Below are positions 45,307 to 55,586 of a stretch of 64,000 nucleotides of DNA, one piece after another (the stretch's first letter is position 1; every line of letters starts with the position of its first letter). Position numbers and translations under genes: made by a program. Source of the DNA: Cladosporium sp. IMV 00045 (Eukaryota > Ascomycota > Dothideomycetes > Cladosporiales > Cladosporiaceae). Below the pieces are notes generated by a model that did no database searches, was not told where the DNA came from, and saw nothing but the letters and a program-made list of their open reading frames with translations. The DNA is taken from positions 1-64,000 of the forward strand of contig MSJI02000772.1 of the NCBI GenBank assembly GCA_001931905.2, given 5' to 3'.

Positions 45307-47595
45307 ATGCTACCCTCGTTGAGCTTTTCACGGACTGTACCTCAAGTATTCCGGTCATACAACGCCGCAAAGCTTTTCAGTCAAAGCCTGAGTCACTCGA
45401 GACTTGCATGGTCACAATCGCAACGATATAAAGCTCCGAACTTCAAACTTTCCTTCTCTTCAAAGGCAAATCACAAAATGGCCGCCACCAACGCGAACGC
45501 CGAAGCGGTGCAGACGCAGCACATCACTGCTCAGCTTGAGAAATTAGGCGTGGTCGATGCCTCATCCAGCATCGGAAATGTCCAGCTCTACCCTAATGTG
45601 AACCCGGTCGATGTCTACAGGGCTCAGATCATCAAGCAAGTCTCCGAAATCACTGGTGCCGAGCCGCAAGTAGTCGACAACGCTCTGTCATGGACCCAGG
45701 ATCTCAAGCACGGTGATCTGGTCCTGCCCGCTCCCGCTCTCAGATTCAAGGGCAAGAAGCCTGACGAGCTGGCCGCTGAGATCGCAGAGAAGTTCGACTC
45801 GCCTCTCCTTCAAAAGCCTACCGCAGACAAGGGCTTCGTTCGCTTCTTCTTCGAGCCAACCGCGCTGGCGCAGTTGACCTTCCCTACTATTCTCACGCAG
45901 AAGGACCAGTACGGTTTCAACAGCTCTTTCGGCCACACCGATCCTAAGGACCCCAACAGCCCTCAGAAGCTCGTCATCGTCGAGTACTCAAGTCCCAACA
46001 TCGCCAAGGAGTTCCACACTGGTCACTTGAGGAGTACTATCATAGGTGGTTTCCTGGTGAAGCTTTACGAGCGCGCTGGCTGGAAGCCCCTTTCCATGAA
46101 CTACCTCGGAGACTGGGGCAAGCAGTACGGTGTTCTCTCGCAAGGTTTCGACAAGTACGGCAACGAAGATGCTCTCAAGGAGGACGCCGTCAAGCACCTC
46201 AACGAAGTCTACGTCAAGATCAACCAGGACAATTACGTCGAGCAGAAGCCCGCCAACGAGCTCAAGGCTAAGATTGATGAGCTCAAGAAGGCGAAGGTCC
46301 CGCCTAAGCCCAAGAAGCCTGCCAAGGGCGAGGCGCCCCAGCCAGCCCCTGAGCACAAGTGGACCGACGAGCAGGAGGCCGATCTTGAGGAGACCATCAA
46401 GAAGCTCCAGGCCGTTCTCAAGGAGCTCGAGGAGAAGCCCAGCATTGATGAGAAGGCTCGTCGCTTCTTCAAGCGCATGGTCGACGGTGAGCCCGAGGCC
46501 ATTGCCAACTGGCAGCGATTCCGTGACTACTCCATTGAGAAGTACAAGGACATGTACGCTCGTCTGAATATCTACTTCGATGACTACAGTGGCGAGTCTA
46601 CCGTGCTCGAGAGTGATATGGAGCGCGCAGCGAAGGTCATGGAGGAGAAGAAGCTCAGTGAGCACAGCGACGGTGCCGTGCTTGTTGACTTTAGCAAGCA
46701 CGGAAAGCCCAAGTTGGGCAAGACTCTTGTGAAGAAGAGGGACGGCACGTCTCTTTACCTCACTCGCGATATCGCCGCCAACAGCGAGCGCCACGACAAG
46801 TACCAATTCGACAAGATGATCTACGTCATCGCCTCTCAGCAGGACACCCACGTCGCACAGTTCTTTGAGATTCTGCGTCTCATGGGCTCCCCTTACAGCG
46901 ACATCGTCGGCAAATGCTCCAACATCTCATTTGGCATGGTCAAGGACCCCAAGGGCCAGACCATGAGCACTCGCAAGGGCACCGTCATCTCCCTCGCCGA
47001 CAGCTTGGACGACGTGCACAACTTCATGCACGATGTCATGAAGAAGAACGAGGACAAGTACAAGCAGGTCGAGGACCCCGAGGCCACGGCCGACATCCTC
47101 GGCATCTCCGCCATCATGGTCCAGGACTTCAGCGGCAAGATGGCCAACGGCTACAACTTCGACATGGAGCGCATGACCTCCTTCGAGGGCGACACCGGCC
47201 CCTACCTGCAGTACGCCCACGCCCGCCTGTGCTCCATGAAGCGCAAGTCGGAGATTGACGACGCCGAGCTCGCCAAAGCGGACTTCAGCCTCATCACCGC
47301 GAAGGAGGGCATTGAGCTCGTCCGCACCCTCGCACAGTGGCCCGACGTCTTCGCCAACACGCTCAAGACCCACGAGCCTGTCACCGTTCTCACCTACCTG
47401 TTCAAGATGTCCAAGGCGCTCAGCTCGTGCTACGACGCCAAGGACACCAGCAACAAGAACGCGAAGACGCTGAGCGTCATGTACGCCGAGAGCAGGGAGA
47501 AGAAGGTCGCCCTCATGGGTCTGTACGAGAGCGCCAGGCAGGTGCTGGCCAACGGCATGAAGCTGCTCGGTCTCACTCCCGTGGAGAGGATGTAA
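45307..47595 (+). CDS. Arginyl-tRNA synthetase, probably dual-targeted
   Basis: Class I synthetase charging tRNA-Arg. Single exon, 762 residues from the first ATG. The catalytic HIGH-type motif is in SPNIAKEFHTGHLRSTIIGG near residue 235, and the KMSKS-type loop is MSTRKGTVIS near 554. The C-terminal DALR domain begins about 610. Residues 1-57 are Ser/Arg/Phe-rich with few acidic residues (MLPSLSFSRTVPQVFRSYNA), a typical mitochondrial presequence, and a second ATG at 45478 (MAATNANAEAVQTQ) would give a cytosolic form. The insertion near 318-385 is Lys/Glu-rich, with PPKPKKPAKGEAPQPAPEHK. One gene may serve both compartments. Confidence 0.96.
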   Translation: MLPSLSFSRTVPQVFRSYNAAKLFSQSLSHSRLAWSQSQRYKAPNFKLSFSSKANHKMAATNANAEAVQTQHITAQLEKLGVVDASSSIGNVQLYPNVNPVDVYRAQIIKQVSEITGAEPQVVDNALSWTQDLKHGDLVLPAPALRFKGKKPDELAAEIAEKFDSPLLQKPTADKGFVRFFFEPTALAQLTFPTILTQKDQYGFNSSFGHTDPKDPNSPQKLVIVEYSSPNIAKEFHTGHLRSTIIGGFLVKLYERAGWKPLSMNYLGDWGKQYGVLSQGFDKYGNEDALKEDAVKHLNEVYVKINQDNYVEQKPANELKAKIDELKKAKVPPKPKKPAKGEAPQPAPEHKWTDEQEADLEETIKKLQAVLKELEEKPSIDEKARRFFKRMVDGEPEAIANWQRFRDYSIEKYKDMYARLNIYFDDYSGESTVLESDMERAAKVMEEKKLSEHSDGAVLVDFSKHGKPKLGKTLVKKRDGTSLYLTRDIAANSERHDKYQFDKMIYVIASQQDTHVAQFFEILRLMGSPYSDIVGKCSNISFGMVKDPKGQTMSTRKGTVISLADSLDDVHNFMHDVMKKNEDKYKQVEDPEATADILGISAIMVQDFSGKMANGYNFDMERMTSFEGDTGPYLQYAHARLCSMKRKSEIDDAELAKADFSLITAKEGIELVRTLAQWPDVFANTLKTHEPVTVLTYLFKMSKALSSCYDAKDTSNKNAKTLSVMYAESREKKVALMGLYESARQVLANGMKLLGLTPVERM

Positions 47596-50335
47596 AAGCG
47601 GTGACTCGACTGTCACGTGAAAGTTTCGATTGAATTTACTTGAAATCAAGAAAGGTAGCACGGGGAACGAAACGAATAGCTCCTCCTCACATCGCGCATT
47701 TCCCCCCGAGCAGACTTACGCGTCGAAAGACCGCAGACTGCATGACGAGCAATAGTCGAGCAGCAATTCCGATGTGGAGGCAGCAGTAGTAGATAGCCGC
47801 GAGCCAAGAGCGAAACACAACGCAAAAGCCCAAAAATGCAATATAATAAACTTCACCATCGCCCATTGTTTGGGCAAGCATGAATGGATGGGGAGAAGAG
47901 GAGAACAATAGCCCAGTTCTCCACCGGGGGAAACGTCGCACGACAGTAGTCTTGCTCTGTCTCTCTTCCTGCCCGACAGCTTCATCCCAAGCTATAGCTG
48001 ATCCAATATCGTTCTGGGTTCGCAGGATGGGCGCTGACGAACTCGGCGACCCAACACCATCCCGATAGTAGTGGTAGGCGTGAACTTCTTACGTTAAGCT
48101 TGCGCGCGGATAAACTCTACGGAACCCTCCTTCATTGTTATCTATCACTATTTCCCTTGGAGCACGCAAAAACGGGAGGAAGTTGCGGTGACCTCTTTGT
48201 TTGGTAGATGATGTACCTTTGGTTCCATGTGTTGCACGGCGTCGATGGGGGAAAACGGCTTCGCTAGTCTATGTTGACGACCTCTGTTGCTTTGCGCCAG
48301 AGTCTGGCCGGCTGCGTACATACACGTACATGTATTCGTCCGTGGTATTATCGGTGCCTGCTATCGGCAGGGCATTGTTAGCAATCTTCTGGTCTTCCGC
48401 GATCGAACAAGACAAGGACGAAAGACTTCGCGATGATGATCCAGCTCGGCCTATCTCTTCCTCTCCAGCGCACCTCGGCTGAACCGCATGGCCCGCAATA
48501 ATCATCTCATACAGAAAACACAAGCAACCGACTATGGTCCTTCGCCGTTTGTACAGAACGTGTGTCTGGGACCTAATGCTGCTCGTTCAAACTGTCATTG
48601 GCGCAGACTTCCGTGGTCCACTTTCTCACAATCTCGCCAGAAAGAGCGGTGAAGGGAAGGACGAACGTCGATTTTGGCTTTCAACTTTTTCTCACTACTC
48701 ACATACATGTACACAGGCACGCACAGGGTCTCTGGCATCGGCGGCTCGCAGATACAGTACAGTGTACATCTGAACGAACTTTGCTCCCGATGCTCTCTCG
48801 TCAAGCTATCTTGCTTGCTGGCACTTCGGCAGGTGTCCGCGCCGATTGCTCGCCACTGCCGTCGTGATGTCTTGCAGCGACTACATGCGCTACGATCCAA
48901 ACGTCTTTCCGGTGAAGGAGTGCAGCAGTGCCAGCGAGTGGATGCAGGGGAGGCGCTTTTCCTGCCTGCCTGGCTCGCTGGCGGCATCTCGTATTCCGCG
49001 AGTGCAGTGTGAGTGAGTGATAGTGACGGCGTTGTTGCCTGCTTGTAGACAGAGACAGGCTGAAGATCGCCCGTTTGGGCAGACTTCCCTGGCTGGGTGA
49101 GAGTTTGGGGGATGGGAATGGGTGTGCACCATCTGCCCGGTTGACAGGTCAGCTTGGTGCGACTCTTCCTTAACCTTGCTACTCATCATGACTTGACTTC
49201 TTCCGTTGCTCGACTAGGCCAAGGAGCTACAGGCGATCGGTACTTGCGCCAATAGTGATGCGCAGCGAGCAGGGTATGGCGGGGACATTTGCCTTTGCCT
49301 GTATATGGTGTTTACATGTACTGTGCGTAAGTACCTCAAACCTGATGACAGCGACTTCACGCGCGGCCGACGAGACGGGACCACTCTACCCGCCCACCGT
49401 CGATACACACCATCTTACAGTGCGCGCCGCCACACCATCTGCGTCGTCGCAGTCTTCGGCGAGTGCCCGGTGGGTGGCTGTCAGTCGATTCGCTGCTGTC
49501 GCGCCATGTCCTTCGTCCTCCTGGTGGGCATCATCCTGCACGCCGGCATCCACCTTGTATACGCTTCTGCATGCAGCACTAGGATGACTAGCTGCTACTG
49601 GTCTCGCTAGGGTGGCCACACATCTGCGCCGCTCCCACCTCCGACTGATGGGAAGGCAGCGCCAGCACTTGACCATGGTCCTTATCCATGTCCGATCCCC
49701 CAGACTTTTGGGCTCCAGCGACTCCTTCTGTTGTCTTCCTCAGCATGTTTCACTTCTAATCTAATCTCACCACTCATGCCCAGCGGCCCACTGCCGCGTC
49801 CTCATCCTCATCTTCTGCATCCTCCTCCTAGTTCCCTTCTGCCTTCTCCCTCCCAGTTGGCCTGCCACTCGCCGCGCAGCCTGTCACGACGTCTCCCCTA
49901 CCTCTCCGGGCCCTCCGCGATGATTCGGGATCCCACGTCGCATGCACTTTGTTCGTTGTGACCCAGCTTCCGGCGTGCATGATTCGCGAACGGCCCTAGC
50001 GGCCCTACGCAGCGCAAACAGTCATCTTTCCTGGGACTTTTTTGCCTTCTGACGTTTCCTTTTGCTTTGTGACGACCGTACTTCCCGAGACACACTCTAC
50101 AATGAATCAAAGGGCCTCGCGCATGTTCACAAAGCTTTCTTGTCTTCCAGCGCGGTGACGCATTCTTCTTCAATAATACGATACCGCACGACTCGACGAA
50201 GTTCGCTCGCTCCCTGTTGCGGGACCAAAGGCAACGCCGGACGACTCCAGTGCGGAGACACTCTCGCGTGGCCGACGCCGAACCCAGTCAAAATCCGTCG
50301 TCGATTCATCTCGCCTTCTGCAGGCCCGCCTAATC
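47596..50335. other. Long gene-free region, 2.7 kb
   Basis: No convincing coding frame on either strand; the open frames found are under 135 codons and overlap. Three copies of the 9-mer TACATGTAC lie here, at 48326-48334 (reverse), 48704-48712 and 49313-49321. The last 600 bases before 50336 are pyrimidine-rich and probably serve as promoter and leader of the next gene. Confidence 0.5.
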
Positions 50336-52321
50336 ATGTCTGAGACTCGCTCAAATCCCCCGCCGGTCCCGTGCGTGGAGGATTACAATAGCGACGACAG
50401 CACCACCCAACCCAACACGAAAGTAGAGGCGCGCAAACATGGCCCCACGAAGAGGCCATCGGCGTATCCTCAAAAGCTGCACACCAGAGATGCCGCCAGC
50501 GATTCTGGATACTCATCGACAGTGGCGAGCAGTGCGAACTCGCACCCTGCTACCAGCAATCAGACAGCGGCGCAAGCACCGCCGCCCATAACCGCCAGAA
50601 CAAGCAAACCCACGATTCATCGAACGGAAAGCCAACATCACCAGTCACGACCACCTCGGTCGGCTTCGGTCTCTCGACCGCCGGCGAAATGCTCGAGCCC
50701 CACTTGCCAGGACCCAACTTGCGCGAGTTCAAGAGGTGCTCGGTATGATCTGCCTCACCGGCCGCAGCCACCGCAACAACAGCACCCCTACTCTACGCAT
50801 TATCCCGTGCAGAATCCGATGGCAGCGTCTCCCTATGTACAGGCGCCATCTTACCATCAGCCTCAGCGTTCCGCTGCGCAACCGATACCAATCTATGGTT
50901 CCCAACCTCAAGCTCGCCCAAGGACTTCATCGACCACACGCAGCCGGCCAGTCAGTTGGGCTGCGGGGAGCTATGGTGAGGGATCAGGGTATCCGTATGC
51001 CGGATTGCCTCAGGGGTCTCACGGTGCGCAGCATGGCCCGCCGCCTTCTCAGTCTGCGTACCTTGGTTCATACACCTCCCAATACCCTGGTGCAAGTTAC
51101 ATGGCTTCCTATCTCGGTTCAGGGTCACCAAGGAACTCATATGGCTCTCATCTTCCTCCAGCTTCAACAAACAACACGTTGTCTTCATCGCCTAGTTCGG
51201 CATACCCTCCGCCTTTGCCGTCTACATATTCAGCGCGACAAGGCAACCCAATCACTCAAACTCATGAATCGACGAGCTCACACACATCACACCAGCAATC
51301 AAGCCAGCCGCCGCCTATCTCGGCTAGGCATTCGTCACATATACCCGGCAGTTTTCCAATTGACGATGTGTACGATTCCGAATCTCAGTCAAGCTCGTCT
51401 GAAAGCGAGTATGACGAAGAATACGAGGAACGCCGCCGCCATGAACGCAACAGGAGGCGCGATCATGAACGTGAACGAGCCTACCGAGAGTTGGAAGACA
51501 GGAGGGCAATGCCGCCGCCGACTCTTGTGCCCGCAAGACGACCTTCGTTGAGGACCACGCGCACCACGTCCTCAGACATCAGGCATTCGCGTGAAGGTGC
51601 TCGGCGAGCACCTCATTCGGAGAACGACGTTTCTACCTACGACCGAATTGATTCCGATCGCACGCATCGCCCACCCATCGACAAGCGTCTGACTTACTCT
51701 CCATCCTCTTCAAATCGCCACAGCCGCCAGTCTTCCGTCTCCAACGGTTCATCATCCGGCCGCACCAAGTCTTCTTCCTTGTCTCAAAGCACACATACCT
51801 CTCAACAGTACATCGTAGAAGATGCCCACGGCCGCAAGTACCACTATCCTACTCGCGAACAAGCCGAGGGCAAAGCACTGCGTCTCCGAGAGGAAGCCGC
51901 GGAAGCCTACCAAGCCAGCATGCGAGGCCACACGCAACCAGCTCTGTCAGCGGAGAACGTCAAGCGCTCACAAACGCAAGCAATCGAAAGAAGACCCTCG
52001 AGCCACGTCTCGGGCTCAAGCAAGAAGAGCGCCGCGTCGTCCTCGAAAATGTCCAAAGCGGACTCTACGATTCAGATCCAGCGCGGTGAGACCGTGTTCA
52101 ACATTCCCATCAACACCACCCTCGAAGTCCGCCAGACGGACGAAGGCGAGACGTGGTTCATCGGCTCAAGCTCGCCTCCCAGGGAGAAGAGTTACCACGG
52201 CGGTGGCGGCTCTTCGAAGAGCTCCGGCAGTCGGATGGGGAGGAGTAGGACGGGGAGCGAGACGGGCCGAGGCAGGAGGGACACCATCCACGAGGAGGAT
52301 GGCTACGAGCGCGGATTGTGA
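50336..52321 (+). CDS. Ser/Pro/Gln-rich disordered protein, function unknown
   Basis: Single exon, 661 residues. I do not recognise a known domain. About 340 residues at the N-terminus are Ser/Pro/Tyr/Gln-rich. A strongly charged helix near 355-395 contains EYDEEYEERRRHERNRRRDH. Two segments look ordered: near 495-530 (QYIVEDAHGRKYHYPTREQA, then an Ala/Glu helix), and near 578-611 (STIQIQRGETVFNIPINTTL and EVRQTDEGETWFIGSSS). The last is a short beta-rich unit that also appears to carry the C-terminal end of related fungal proteins, from memory and not proven. The C-terminus is Gly/Ser/Arg-rich. A long gene-free region lies upstream. Confidence 0.65.
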   Translation: MSETRSNPPPVPCVEDYNSDDSTTQPNTKVEARKHGPTKRPSAYPQKLHTRDAASDSGYSSTVASSANSHPATSNQTAAQAPPPITARTSKPTIHRTESQHHQSRPPRSASVSRPPAKCSSPTCQDPTCASSRGARYDLPHRPQPPQQQHPYSTHYPVQNPMAASPYVQAPSYHQPQRSAAQPIPIYGSQPQARPRTSSTTRSRPVSWAAGSYGEGSGYPYAGLPQGSHGAQHGPPPSQSAYLGSYTSQYPGASYMASYLGSGSPRNSYGSHLPPASTNNTLSSSPSSAYPPPLPSTYSARQGNPITQTHESTSSHTSHQQSSQPPPISARHSSHIPGSFPIDDVYDSESQSSSSESEYDEEYEERRRHERNRRRDHERERAYRELEDRRAMPPPTLVPARRPSLRTTRTTSSDIRHSREGARRAPHSENDVSTYDRIDSDRTHRPPIDKRLTYSPSSSNRHSRQSSVSNGSSSGRTKSSSLSQSTHTSQQYIVEDAHGRKYHYPTREQAEGKALRLREEAAEAYQASMRGHTQPALSAENVKRSQTQAIERRPSSHVSGSSKKSAASSSKMSKADSTIQIQRGETVFNIPINTTLEVRQTDEGETWFIGSSSPPREKSYHGGGGSSKSSGSRMGRSRTGSETGRGRRDTIHEEDGYERGL

Positions 52322-53560
52322 TTGCGATCTCTTTCCGTCTCTCTGATATCCTCGGTCTCAGCTCGTGGGTGTGTGGCGACACCCACACAGCAGCAGCAAC
52401 ACAAAGCCAACATTTTGATCTTTTCACCAGCGACGGCGTTCAACGGCAATTCACGACAATACCATTCTTATCCCTTCTTACGGCCTCGAAAATCTTTCTG
52501 CAATCTCAACTCGAATACGCACACTCTGACTCGTTTTCTTTATCCTTCCTTTCTTGGGAAAAAAGCAATACGTGTACACTTTCTGCCTGCAAACAAAAAC
52601 TTGGGAGGGCAAAACATGACTTGTTATTCAAGCGCAATCCTCTTTTTCTCTGTTTTCATACTTTTCCTGGGGAAAAAGTCAGCGCTTCTTTTGCAAGTCT
52701 TCTTGTTCGCCATATTGCAGGGAGAGGGTTCGACGGCAGCACTTTGTTTCTCTTGCTCTTTCTCTTTCCTCTTTTCTTCTTATACCCTTGAGAAGAGGTC
52801 TTCTCTTCGACCCGTGGTACGGGAAACGATCTTACTCACGATGATGATGAATCTATGTGTACGATGCCTTCTTTCTTTCCTGTCAGGGACGAGGAGAGAA
52901 TTTTTCGCGTTTTCACAGGAAGACCAAGAGTAATCATTGTTTTGGGCTACCTTCTCTTCTCCCACTTTATACGAATGTTGTGCTCGGATTGTAAAGCATC
53001 TGCGAACGATGGATGTTTTGGAAAGCTGGTCTCGGAGTATGTTAATTTTCTTTCACATTAGGGTGAAGAGACAATCAGACACGGGCAAATGCTTTTGATT
53101 TCTTTCTATCCTATATGTCCACGACGCTTCTCCTCTTTGTTTCCCGAGCCAACATGTGTCTCAACATCGTTAATATGAATCGTTTCCAGCGCTGTGAATC
53201 GCAGAGACGTGAGAATCATTCATCGGGAATATCTCAACCATAGCACTGCGCTCTGATCTCTTCGCGGAGAACGGCGCAGACATCGCGTTCTTCTCTGTCG
53301 TGCGATGGGACTCAGAAGCGTAACGAGCATTGTTCCATCGACGAGGAGTTCCTAGGTAATTCCACTGCAACCAGATTGCTAACCAAGATATCAGATATCT
53401 TCAACTCAATAATCACTCGAAGACGGCCAAACTTTATCCGAACGTAACATTCAGGAGAGTAGTCTTTACCTGAACCTTCACCTTTGTCAGCTCTATCGAT
53501 ATTCGTCAAGCCACTCGAGATCTCCACCATCAAGAATACCTCGGCCTCTACCGCGAGTGA
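52322..53560. other. 3' flank of the disordered-protein gene
   Basis: A plus-strand open frame at 52322-52933 follows directly, but it is T-rich and hydrophobic, and I see no domain. The region is T-rich overall and probably consists of 3' untranslated sequence and spacer. Confidence 0.4.
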
Positions 53561-53870
53561 CCTCGCCGTCGCTGCTGCCCTTCGGGGCATTTTTGAAGAC
53601 CACCTAGGCCCTGTGGACCTCTTTTTCGACGATGTCTCAACGCGCTTGATCTTCGTGATCTCACTGGCGCGGCAGATACCAACGCGGTCTGCGTGGAGCA
53701 AGCTCTGGAATGCTCGTGGGCTCAGTCTGAATCGAGTTGTTGACTAGCTGTGGGCTAACGGCAGCATCGGTCTGCGTGGAGCTGTCGACATGTCTCTAAG
53801 CTTTGGCATGCTTGGGGCGTTGGAAGATAGAGTTGTTGACCAGATGTTGGATAATAGCACCTGTGTGATG
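53560..53870 (-). pseudogene. Decayed copy of the QT-motif segment of the coiled-coil gene
   Basis: The minus strand encodes SSTQTDAAVSPQLVNNSIQTE at about 53720-53780, plus another TQT in a shifted frame near 53686-53694. These are followed by EITKIKRVE near 53640-53664. In the intact gene at 55.6-57.3 kb the same order is seen: STQTDAATMPQLV, then further QT motifs, then VIKEVTKIKRV. The copy has a stop and frame changes between its parts, so it is a relic. It is in the same orientation as the intact gene. The edges are approximate. Confidence 0.7.
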
Positions 53871-53995
53871 ACTTCCACCATGAGATTTATAAGAACGTCC
53901 TTGGTATTACTATCGATCATGACGAAAGGAATATAAAGCGATACCGTCGAGAGATGACGTACCGATGTACGATACGAGATCTCCACCACATTTGG

Positions 53996-55330
53996 CGCAA
54001 GTGTAATGAATCATGCAGTTATAATCGTGCTTTGAAACCGATGAGATACATGTACTTGGATTAGAAAAGCGGGTTCTCCGTCGTCTCTGGTGCAAATACC
54101 GTTATTCGCATAATTATCTTGAATCCTTATTCTACGAGGAGAGATGAATACCCCAAAAACAAGCAAGCGAGTATATCATCTACTGCCTACCTACGCCCGC
54201 AAGAATGATAACGTCGACAAGTCCACTCAGACAGATGCTGCCACCGCGCATACTTCATGGACGTCACCGACGCGCTTCCGGACGCCAAATGCCATCACAA
54301 AGAGGAGATGTTCGGTCTCTAAGAGGGTATTGGTGCAAGTACCGTCAATCGTAGAGTTACAACCATGTTCCTAAATCGGTGAGATACTATATTCACAAGA
54401 GGGTTTTTTCTATCGAGTTCTGTGCAGATACCATGAATCGTAGAGTTACAAGGATGCTATCACACCAAGGAGATCTCCGGTTGACAGGTTCATAAGATAA
54501 TGGATACGTAATCATCTCGTTGGCATCCTTGATCCAGAAGAGAGTTTTTTCTGTCGATTTTGGCGCAAATACCATGATTCATAGAATTACAAACATACTA
54601 TGACACCAAGGAGATACTCGGTTCGTGAGTAGAGGATTTCTATCGCACGTGCGCGAATACCAAAGATCATAGAGTTACAAACGCATCGTAAGACCATTGA
54701 GATAAGATGAAGATAACCAAGGCATCTCTGTTATGATACCGGTTCAATGTGCGTATGCCATCCATTTTGGCATGTGAAAAATGGCGAAGTATTCAGAAGA
54801 TGACAATTAGATGCTTTGGTCTTAATACCAAGACGGTATACCTCTGTCGAGTTTGGTGCAAATACCAAAAGTCATATAAGTAGAAATGGACTATGAGTCC
54901 TTTGAGAGATCGCGAGAAGAATCGTAATATTGCTAAGTCCGTTTTCGAAAGAGAGTGTTTTTTTGTCGGGTCTGGTGCAAATATCAGAGATTATCAAAAT
55001 AGAAACGTGCTAAGAGACCATTGAGAGATCGTGAGAAAGATTGTAGTATCGCTAAGTCCCCTTTCGGAAGCTGGTGCTTTTCTGTCGAGTATAGTGCAAA
55101 TACCAAAGATCGTCAAAATAGAAACGAGCTGTCAGACCACTGAGAGATGGTAAGAACGATCGTGTTATCGCTAAGTCCTTTTCCGGAAAAGATTGTTTTC
55201 TGTCGAGTCTGGTGCGAGTACCAGAGATCATCAAATCAGAAACGTGCTATGAGACCATTGAGAGAGCATGTAAAAATTACAGGCATCTCCGTGATTAGTA
55301 TGCACATATCATCAACTTTGGTATAGGAAA
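53996..55330. repeat. Left decayed tandem-repeat array
   Basis: Units begin with GYGCAAATACC. Clear starts are at 53996, 54090, 54333, 54422, 54563, 54651, 54749, 54857, 54975, 55094 and 55212. The spacing is 88-89 bases in two intervals, 94 and 98 in two others, about 118 in the last three, and irregular elsewhere. Shared inner blocks include ATAGAGTTACAAA, GAGACCATTGAGA and GAGATACTCGG, and in the right part also ATCGCTAAGTCC and CTGTCGAGTCTGG. The units are diverged, so this is an old array. A TACATGTAC lies inside it at 54047-54055. Confidence 0.85.
54185..54300 (+). pseudogene. Inverted fragment of the QT-motif segment
   Basis: The plus strand reads VDKSTQTDAATAH near 54205-54245, matching ADKSTQTDAATMP of the intact gene, but in the opposite orientation to that gene. 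Only a short stretch is alike. It sits inside the left repeat array. It is a relic, not a working gene. Confidence 0.6.
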
Positions 55331-55586
55331 AATGGTGGAAATGTTCGAGAGACAAGCCACAGCGGGCGAATTAATTAATCAAAAAACCTCGTTACTCATC
55401 AAAAAAACCCAAAAAACCAAGCCCTGGGTATCTCAAAAAAACAAAAAAACGGCTAGTGAAGCATGCGAGGGGTCCGTTCGGGACTACAGAACCAGCTGTA
55501 CCCGTCCCTACTAGGCCCTGCCTGTGTTCCCGGAGGGCATTGACAAACCCTCCTACACGCAGCAGGAGCTACCCCAAGCAGCTCAC
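55331..55586. terminator. 3' flank of the coiled-coil gene
   Basis: Short A-rich runs on the + strand at about 55380-55450 mean T-rich sequence on the gene's strand, downstream of its stop. It may take part in 3' end formation; this is an inference. Confidence 0.3.

Noticed and set aside
45988..46851. 287-codon minus-strand open frame
   Set aside because: Antisense shadow of the arginyl-tRNA synthetase gene; Leu/Val-rich without a recognisable fold.
52322..52933. 203-codon plus-strand frame after the disordered gene
   Set aside because: T-rich, Phe/Leu/Ser-rich translation, directly abutting a stop, typical of 3' untranslated sequence.
54333..55330. CRISPR-like direct repeats
   Set aside because: Units of 88-119 bases diverged along their whole length, with no short identical repeat and unique spacer pattern, and the genome is fungal.
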